NCBI GenBank assembly: GCA_029448655.1 | Contig: JACCLO010000001.1 | Coordinates: 3,410,001 to 3,474,000, forward strand | Direction of reading: 5' to 3' | From: Wolfiporia cocos | Taxonomy: Eukaryota; Basidiomycota; Agaricomycetes; Polyporales; Phaeolaceae | Length of the DNA stretch: 64,000 nucleotides | In this document: positions 57,130 to 64,000 of the stretch, piece by piece | Layout: each line of letters begins with the position of its first letter | Position numbering within the stretch: the first letter of the stretch is position 1 | Position numbers and translations under genes: made by a program | Notes under the pieces: generated by a model | Told to the model about the DNA's origin: nothing | What the model saw: the letters and a program-made list of their open reading frames with translations, nothing else | Databases searched by the model: none

Positions 57130-60100
57130 ATGGCTCCCACTGAGCAGAACTTCTCGGGTGCGCTGACAACGTGGAAGGGCATGTATTCGCGATATCTATA
57201 TGAGATCTATACTTGGTGGCTTGACGATCAGATCAATGCAGACATTAATTTGTCCGAACTACAGAAGGCCTTGGACGCGCAGGGCATTGAAATCGTCGAG
57301 AACCAAAAGGAAAGCGTGGTAGGGCGCAAAGCTCTCGCCGACCGCACCAAGGGTGGGTCCAAGTTCTGAATCGGAAGTGTGTATGGGCTCACGTTCAGGA
57401 AGAGTTCAAGAGGATCCCGGATGAAGAGAAGCTCACTGCCTTCAAGGGTTTGCTGAGATGTGCGTTGCCTCAATGTTATTTATCTATACCTGCTGAGAGC
57501 GTATGTTCAACTGCTGCGCCTTTGATGTAGCCTACCAGACAGAGATTGATAGCCTCACGAAACGCTCAAAGAATGCTGAGAACGCGTTCCTGAACGTGTA
57601 CAAGGTCCTTGCCGAAGCACCGGACCCGTATCCCCTGCTCGAGGCTGCCGTTGTATGTCCTCATACAACCAGACACTTCGTCTTCCACTGACGGTGCATA
57701 CACGACTCTGATAGGACCAGACTGTGAAGGTTGCCGAGGCGCGTGAGCTCGAAGCGGAACTGCAGCGCATGCGAGAGGAGAACGCTGATTTGCGCAGGCG
57801 CGTCAACGAGTCGGCCTTCCTCGAAGCTGCGAAGAAGAAAGCGGAGTCTCGCGTCGAGCAGCTTGAGCAAAAAGTGAGTGGTTCGTTATGACCGGACGCG
57901 ACGCGCCTGACGGCTACGATAGATGGAGGAAACGATACAGGAGAAGGTCACGCAGAAGGAGAACGAGCTGAACGCGACCTATGATGAAAGGATTCGTAAC
58001 TACGAGGAACGGTGCGCACATTCACTGGTGTAGATGACGGCTGTGCCCACAATGCAGACGATAGCGAACAGGATCTCCAACGGCAGATCACATTGACTAA
58101 GAGTCAATTACGCGATCTTCGCATGTCTAACGAGACACACCAGGCGAAACTTCTCGATCACACTCAGCGGCAAGGTAATGCCATTAGGGTTCGTCGTTTT
58201 GACTCAGGCAGCTCACCATATCGCAGATCAAGAGGTCGTAGCCAAGTTAGCGGAATTAGACATGATGGTAGCAGACCTCGAGCAAGCTAACAGTCGTGTT
58301 GCTACTGTCGAACGGCGAAACGTACGCCCAGTCAGTTTTTTTCGTCAAGTGCCCGATCTAATCTCTCCCTCTACAGGAACTTCTGCGTGCCGAGATAGAA
58401 GCGATCAAAAGTGGAAATGAACACGCAGATCAGTACGCATATGCAATGATTCTTGGGCAGCTTAAAGCATTCGACTGACTTCTGCTTGGTCGCCCAGGGT
58501 GAAGGCTCTTGAGTCCAAGGTTGCAGAGCTCGAGTCTGAAACCGATCGCCTGTCCCAAGCACTAGAAGCCCAAAAGACCGTGACGGTCAACGCGCAAACG
58601 GAGACGGCCAAGAAGATCGAAGAGTCCGCTAAGCAGCTACAGCAGAAGGTGCGCATGAGTGCTCTGCTCACGTCCATGGCGGCTGATCGTGCGGTCACGA
58701 ATCCAAGGCTTCGGAGGTGGATCAGCTCAGGCAGAGGTTGAAGCAATATAGCGATTATGACGAGATCAAACGGGAGCTCGAGATAATGAAGGTACGTCTA
58801 GCGGCTTGATATCTCCCGCTAAGTAAAAACTGAGTGTATTTGATATAGTATGTCGAGTTTGCCGGCCTCGATGAGGACGAGGATTCGGAGGGCTACAACG
58901 TGAACGGCAGTAGCGACGCGTTAGGTCTCCAGCTCCCCGACCCGAATGCAGACAAGGCAAACGCGCAGCGCGGCAGATCTCTCGAAGTGCTTCTGGCTAC
59001 CAAAAATAAGCGCATCCTCGAGGAGCTCACCAAGTTCAGGGTACGTCAAGTCGCCTTGCACTGCTGTATATTATCTGAAATCAATTCGATCGATCAGATC
59101 TTGCACGGAGAACTGGAAGCATCCCTGCAGGCCGCACAGGCAGATCTTGCAGCGACGGAGTCCGAGCTTGAGAAGCAGCGCGCGCTCAACGACAAGCTTG
59201 AGAATGACCTTCTGCAAATGGACCAGCGGAAGCCGAATGGTGAACTTAGCGGTGGCGCAAGCTCCGCTGATTTGACGAGTCTCGGATCCATTGATGCTCT
59301 TGCTGGACTCGATCTCGGCAAGAAGACTACTGTGCGTTGATCTGGACTTGATGCGATGTGCGCGATGTTGAAGATAATCTGTTGTAGGACTCCCCTGCCA
59401 GAACGACACCCATACCCTTCACTTCTTCTGCAGACACGTCCATTTTGCCGATCGTCACCAGTCAGCGAGATAGATTCAGGCAACGCAATGCGGAGCTGGA
59501 AGAGGTAACGCTGATCGGCCAACAATTGCGGCATTGAGTGTTAACCGTCTCCCCTCAGGAGTTGCGCAAGCAATTCAACATCATATCAGAGCTCAGATCA
59601 GAGGTAGGTCCAGTCCCCGATTGCGCACTGATAAAGGTAGCGATGATGTTGCATAGGTCAAGAGCCTCCAGGCGGACAATCTCAAGCTATACGAGAAGGT
59701 CCGTTACATGCAAAGCTACCGAGAAGATGCAGCTGTGCGGCCGTCAACACTTGATCCCTTGCCATCAAACGGAACTGGACGTGCAGATGATATGAGCGAG
59801 TACCGTGCGAGATAGTAAGTTAGCATGCAACCCGAATGGTATGATAGTTTCTAATTTACTGGTTGTAAAGCGAGGAAGCCATGAATCCATTCCAAGCATT
59901 CCGCGGAAGAGTTAGTAATTTCAGAACCATCCCTGCAATCTTTGCTTAAAATTATATCTATAGGAAGCCACTCGAGCATACGAGTCGCTCAATCCACTGG
60001 AAAGGGGCGTCCTAATTCTCACCCGAGCCATCCTCGGGAATCGACGCACACGGACCGCCTTCATCTGCTATGCCATCGCTCTACACTTACTAGTGATGTT

Positions 60101-60170
60101 CACGACATACGAGTGTACGACATCGTCCGGATCGCAGCTGCAACGACAGCCGAATCCATATGGGTCATGA
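57130..60170 (+). CDS. COY1: Golgi golgin COY1/CASP (CUX1-alternative-product family)
   Basis: Tail-anchored coiled-coil tether of the Golgi that acts in intra-Golgi retrograde traffic. The start at 57130 gives [20 protein letters not shown]. The N-terminal conserved part reads [20 protein letters not shown] and [20 protein letters not shown]. Long coiled coils follow over at least twelve exons ([57 protein letters not shown]). The CASP C-terminal domain includes [46 protein letters not shown] and [20 protein letters not shown], then [21 protein letters not shown] single membrane anchor ([20 protein letters not shown]) lies near the end. It ends QRQPNPYGS with TGA at 60168-60170. Identification is firm; individual small exons are approximate. 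Confidence 0.92.
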
Positions 60171-60699
60171 TATTACTACCAGGATCCATAGCGTCTGATT
60201 CTTTATCACTCACGATACTATCCTTGCTCTCGTTGGCCTTCAATACATTTACGTATTCACCAGACCACTGAAAGCGAGAGGAATCAGACAGGCAAGACGT
60301 ACATATTACGACACTTTAAAAGAGAATGTACTTGGTCTCGTCCTAACACATGGTACGGAACATACCCCACATGATACGGAACAACCACCTGTATTCCGCC
60401 GCCCTACCTATGGTTCCTCCAGTATCACTAAGATGCTATAATACATGCTTTACGCCGTGGATGATGCAAACACATAGGGACACAGGAGACGACGCGATTA
60501 CACAGAAACTGGGATATGAATAGGTTGCTATACGCAGATAGTAAATGAGCCCCGACATCCGAAAGTAGAATGCCAGGAGATAAGAGAAATAATCCGTCCG
60601 AGCTTTGTTGCAGTTATCACGGAACGAAACGAAATCATACAAACCGCCTTCTGTACTCATAGCCAATGAAAGAGAGTAAGAGAGACAAGAGAAAAGGCC
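60171..60699. other. Intergenic region between convergent COY1 and DUF4436 genes
   Basis: About 530 bp of 3' flanking sequence for both genes. The 76-codon minus ORF at 60436-60666 is probably spurious. No RNA gene recognised. Confidence 0.4.
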
Positions 60700-62390
60700 T
60701 TAAACGGATTGGGATGATTTGCCAACGACCTCTCTCCACCAACTTGTGTCCTTCTCCGGATCACGGAATAGGAAGATAGCGCACATGAGGACGGCCTGTG
60801 GGTTCGAGTTGGTGATTAAAGTACCTTCAATGATGCCAAAAGAAATATACCGAAAACGTCAGTAACGCCAAGCAAGGAAGAATGCCGACAAAGTCTGGCA
60901 GTGGTTTTGTCAATTTGAGAGGAGGTATGGGTGCAAGTATTGTACATACCGATTTCAGCACCTGCGGGACAATTGCATTGAGTGTTACTTCTAAGGGCCC
61001 CTAGGGCGTAGCATTACGTACCGAATCCGGATGGGGCACCAGGTAAGGAAGAGCGAAGTTGAGTGAACGCAAAGAGTGTTGCCACTGGCAACACAAGCAC
61101 TTCGCCTTTGATGCCTTTTCCAAAGAATACAGATGTCACACAGGCCATAATGAATGTCAGTGTGATCAGCCCTTACAGACGGTTAACCAATAAAGTCAGC
61201 ATGCGATGCGAGCAGTGCCATATGTCGACGGGAAATGGTACGTACAAATGGCCATGACAATCAGGATTGCATAGACCCGGATCACTTGTGCTCGAGTCAC
61301 AATAAAGAGGTGCATCAAGCCCGTGCGATTCCCCATCTGGTAATGCTGATTTTGCAGTTCGACATTGAAGCCCTGCAGCGAGCGCTCAGAAGTATATCCT
61401 CTGATGGACGGGGCAAGAGAACTAACACTGCTATACCTCCGGAGCCGGAAATATCGAGAGCTACGTGCTCACCATTTACCATTATAGCCGACATAGAGGC
61501 CCTGGTTGTATACCTGCAACACGGGCCGGGGATGTGGCATGGCGCACAGGCTAGATATGGAAGACGCACCTGTCGAACGGATACATCTGCGCAGAACGAC
61601 CGCCCCACGACTCAAAATTTGTCATGATCAATTTGGTTCTGAATATTGGCAGATCCCTTCCAACGAAGGACCGGTTGTAGGTATAGATAGACGTGGAAGA
61701 ATCGTTGAGTGTCCATCCTGTTGAACTACCCGAGCTGTCCGACAAGATGGTGCTAGGATGATGCGGTTTTGATACACTGCTTTTCAGCCAGTGAAATATA
61801 CTGACCTATCAATGAGTATTTCCATGGTGGGACAATCACTCGGACACGTAAAATTCAATATACGCCAGTCTACCGTGAGTGTCTGTTTGTCCGTGTCAAC
61901 TTCGATGAGATTCGCTCCTAATTCAATCTAAACACGACTGTCAGTAGGGTATAACTGCTCGAGATGATATAGCAAAGTAAGTCACCTTGTATGGGATTTC
62001 ATTATCGTGCAAAGTTATACCGGTGTCATCCAATCCCTCGTCCGGGACGGGCCTGATTCTCAAAGACCACCCAACAGCTATACTGATAGAGATGACGGCA
62101 GCCATGTTCAAGGTCAGCGCCAGCACCCAATGCTGTGCGGCGTTGGAGACTATGTCTCTAGCTATCTTGTGTATCCGGTGAGTGCAACGAGCCGTAGTAC
62201 GATGTTGCTTGCACATCGATGCATCGCCAGTAGATGTTGATAGCTCGGGATTGACGCGGTTTGTCGTCGGACGAATCCGCGTCTCCCGAAGGGGGGGCGG
62301 TGTCACGATGATGGGGTCGGTTAATGGATTTGGACCGACATTGTCTGGCGATGTGAGCCAAGAAACCTCCGCACGCGTTTCTGTAGCCAT
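60700..62390 (-). CDS. DUF4436 family integral membrane protein
   Basis: Fungal and actinobacterial membrane family of unknown function. The start at 62390 gives MATETRAEVSWLTSPDNVGP. The cytosolic N-terminus is followed by a membrane helix (HWVLALTLNMAAVISISIAV). A beta-rich non-cytosolic domain holds WSLRIRPVPDEGLDDTGITL, VDWRILNFTC, FRTKLIMTNFESWGGRSAQM and the family hallmark YPFDRYTTRASM, then VNGEHVALDISGSGGIAVLV. Further helices follow near the C-terminus (LITLTFIMACVTSVFFG, VLPVATLFAFTQLRSSLPGA), with the characteristic R..LPGAPSGFG turn. The end reads FLFRDPEKDTSWWREVVGKS, then SQSV and TAA at 60700-60702. Eight or more exons. Family likely; role unknown. Confidence 0.8.
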
Positions 62391-64000
62391 GAATATCGGA
62401 GCAAATGCGGGCGCAGAGAGCAGGGGAAGCGATGGGAAAAGTGTATCTGGACTGGAGTGAGGGTACAGCTAACAATGTACTTTATAGGTGGCCTTTGCAG
62501 CTCGGTATTCCTAGCCCCGAGCTCGCTGCACGGGATCGGCGACAACACACCCTCTGCAACGCGCGGACCGCACCATCTTGCGCGAATAGCTGAGACACAA
62601 CGTGTGTGATATATAACTCGGAAAGTTTGCAGAATGTGATCCGGATATACCTTTCACTATATGATGATGAAACACAGCAGAAGAAGCAGGTCTAGAATGT
62701 TCTTCAATATCGGGTGACAAGGGAGAAGTGCATACGCCCTTAATGATCATGTGGCATAACCGCAAACCATGACAACTCTACCCACTATGCTGCCTACACC
62801 TGCGTCAACTTCGATGAAAATAACTCGCACAATAGATCACTTACAGTCAGCTGAAGGGCATACGAAATGTGGAAAACAGCCTAGCCTCATTTATACTGTT
62901 AGCGACGATCTTCTGTACCGCTGATGTCACTGTCATCGTCAGTTCAGTATCCGCGCCGTTGCCTGCGAGTTTATATTGCCTATGGGCTCGTGACGGAGTT
63001 CAATAGTAGTGGTCCAGAGCAAGTCAGTGATACTCAGAAACAGAAGCGTGCAAAGCGCAGTATCAAAAAAATTCTGGTGGCCAGTTGCTAGCATTCGACT
63101 TGAAACATGAATCAACAGCTTTGCTTCGAAGACAACGGCTAGGACCACTGCCAATGCAGGTGCGAATGTCCAGTAAGGCATAGACAAGGTTATGTAGAGT
63201 GAGGCATACATTGATAGCTCAAGCCCCAATGTAGCAGGTAGATCAGTTTTTCCTCGCCTATGATGGAAATCATTCCGATATCAGTCATCACCCGGCCATA
63301 CCACTGATTGCACTCCGGCAGCCACCACACTGCTCCCACGCAGCGCAAAGCATGTGAAGCTATTTTGTATCACATTGACACTTCACAATGTACTCTTGTT
63401 ACCACTCACCTCGGCAAATCCAGGGCCGACAATTTGCGCGCAGCTCGGTACTGCTGTCGACATCTCCTATGCACTGAATCAGGTGCCTCGGCGGATATAT
63501 ACGTATTTAGAGTCGATTTTTCTGTGTATGCACTGACAGAACGTTATCACATCGAGACCAAGAGAGGGAAACAAACAAAAAGATAGCCGGAGCAAGTCGA
63601 TGGACTCGAACATGAACGAATACAGAGTGGGCCGGCTTCAGCCGGCTGTTGTGCTCGCGCGAGAGTAATAATATTGAGGGAAGCCAGACCACTGATACTA
63701 TAATGCAGTAATGTCGCTCAGGGCTAGCCGTTGTCGTTCAGGTGGCCTGCCAGGATGCAGCAGGACAGGCACCCATGGCGGCCGCGATCGGGTTCGGGTG
63801 TTCGATCGATCCACTCACCTGATGGCGCTTCATGGATACGATCGAACACATCGGACCAGTCATCTCAGCCGTAGGCCAGGGATCCATGATTGTCTTACTT
63901 GCAAGTCATGTCGGTGAATTTCACATCGTAAAGCCTGCAAGAGTGCCAGACATTGTGCCTCGCGGCACGAAGAATAGAGTTGCGACTGGCAATACCAATA
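62391..64000. other. Right-end region without a convincing complete gene
   Basis: About 1.6 kb. Apart from the membrane-protein fragment at 62939-63229, I see only short ORFs, for example 63308-63586 on the plus strand, without recognisable content. A gene could extend in from beyond the window edge. Confidence 0.4.
62939..63229 (-). pseudogene. Fragment of a multi-helix membrane protein
   Basis: A 96-codon minus-strand frame reads MGLELSMYASLYITLSMPYW, TFAPALAVVLAVVFEAKLLI, HVSSRMLATGHQNFFDTALC and TLLFLSITDLLWTTTIELRH, ending ATARILN. Two hydrophobic segments and the loop between them resemble the fifth to sixth helices of the seven-helix, DUF6533-like membrane proteins common in basidiomycetes. 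I find no matching N-terminal helices upstream in the proper frame, so it may be a remnant. It could also be a partial gene with exons I cannot place. It is not part of the DUF4436 gene downstream, which has its own start. Confidence 0.3.

Noticed and set aside
1..64000. CRISPR arrays, bacterial operons, rRNA or tRNA genes
   Set aside because: The only regular repeats are the 67-72 bp array and the element copies; no cloverleaf or rRNA segment could be recognised by eye. A tRNAscan-SE run would be needed to exclude a tRNA fully.

Overview
The window looks like nuclear DNA of a filamentous basidiomycete, probably an Agaricomycete. Almost every gene is cut by several introns of about 50-60 nt with GT...AG ends. 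Many of the products are standard fungal ones (DASH subunit Duo1, Coy1/CASP, TFIIH Ssl1, Bre1, Tom1, a fungal-type ADP/ATP carrier). Base composition is moderate, and no prokaryotic operon, CRISPR array or viral gene is visible. The coordinates below join exons that I assembled by eye from reading frames and splice sites.

Layout. 1-11.8 kb: a giant HECT ubiquitin ligase (TOM1/HUWE1 type, minus strand), cut by the left window edge before its catalytic cysteine. 12.8-16.1 kb: SUB1/PC4 and a mitochondrial UbiB/ABC1 kinase of the ADCK1/MCP2 type, convergent. 16.5-24.1 kb: an accessory block with three plus-strand copies of one unrecognised protein family (one simple copy, one fused to a coiled-coil N-terminus, one broken). 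A GH5-type secreted glycosidase lies between them on the minus strand and itself appears to carry a one-base frameshift. 24.2-32.7 kb: four minus-strand genes in a row, namely a TBC Rab-GAP, bleomycin hydrolase, a zinc alcohol dehydrogenase and a short-chain dehydrogenase. A 413-bp MITE-like element lies between the hydrolase and the alcohol dehydrogenase. 32.7-38.7 kb: gene-poor DNA with one unrecognised split gene and a 2-kb dispersed element that carries a GC-rich tandem repeat. 38.7-52.98 kb: dense housekeeping DNA: BRE1 and DUO1 head to head, a cysteine-rich single-pass membrane protein, an NPF-containing unknown protein, the ADP/ATP carrier, SSL1 and a second alcohol dehydrogenase paralogous to the first. 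53.5-54.7 kb: a second, shorter and inverted copy of the dispersed element. 55-62.4 kb: mitochondrial ribosomal protein uS9m and COY1 head to head, then a DUF4436 membrane protein. 62.4-64 kb: nothing convincing beyond a membrane-protein fragment.

The genes do not form one pathway. Several are nuclear or chromatin and cell-cycle functions (TOM1, SUB1, BRE1, DUO1, SSL1), several are mitochondrial (MCP2-like kinase, carrier, uS9m), and COY1 and the Rab-GAP act in membrane traffic. The most unusual parts are the three-copy protein family at 16-24 kb, whose conserved His and Asn-Cys motifs suggest (inference only) a permuted papain-like fold, and the pair of inverted dispersed elements at 36.3 and 53.5 kb.
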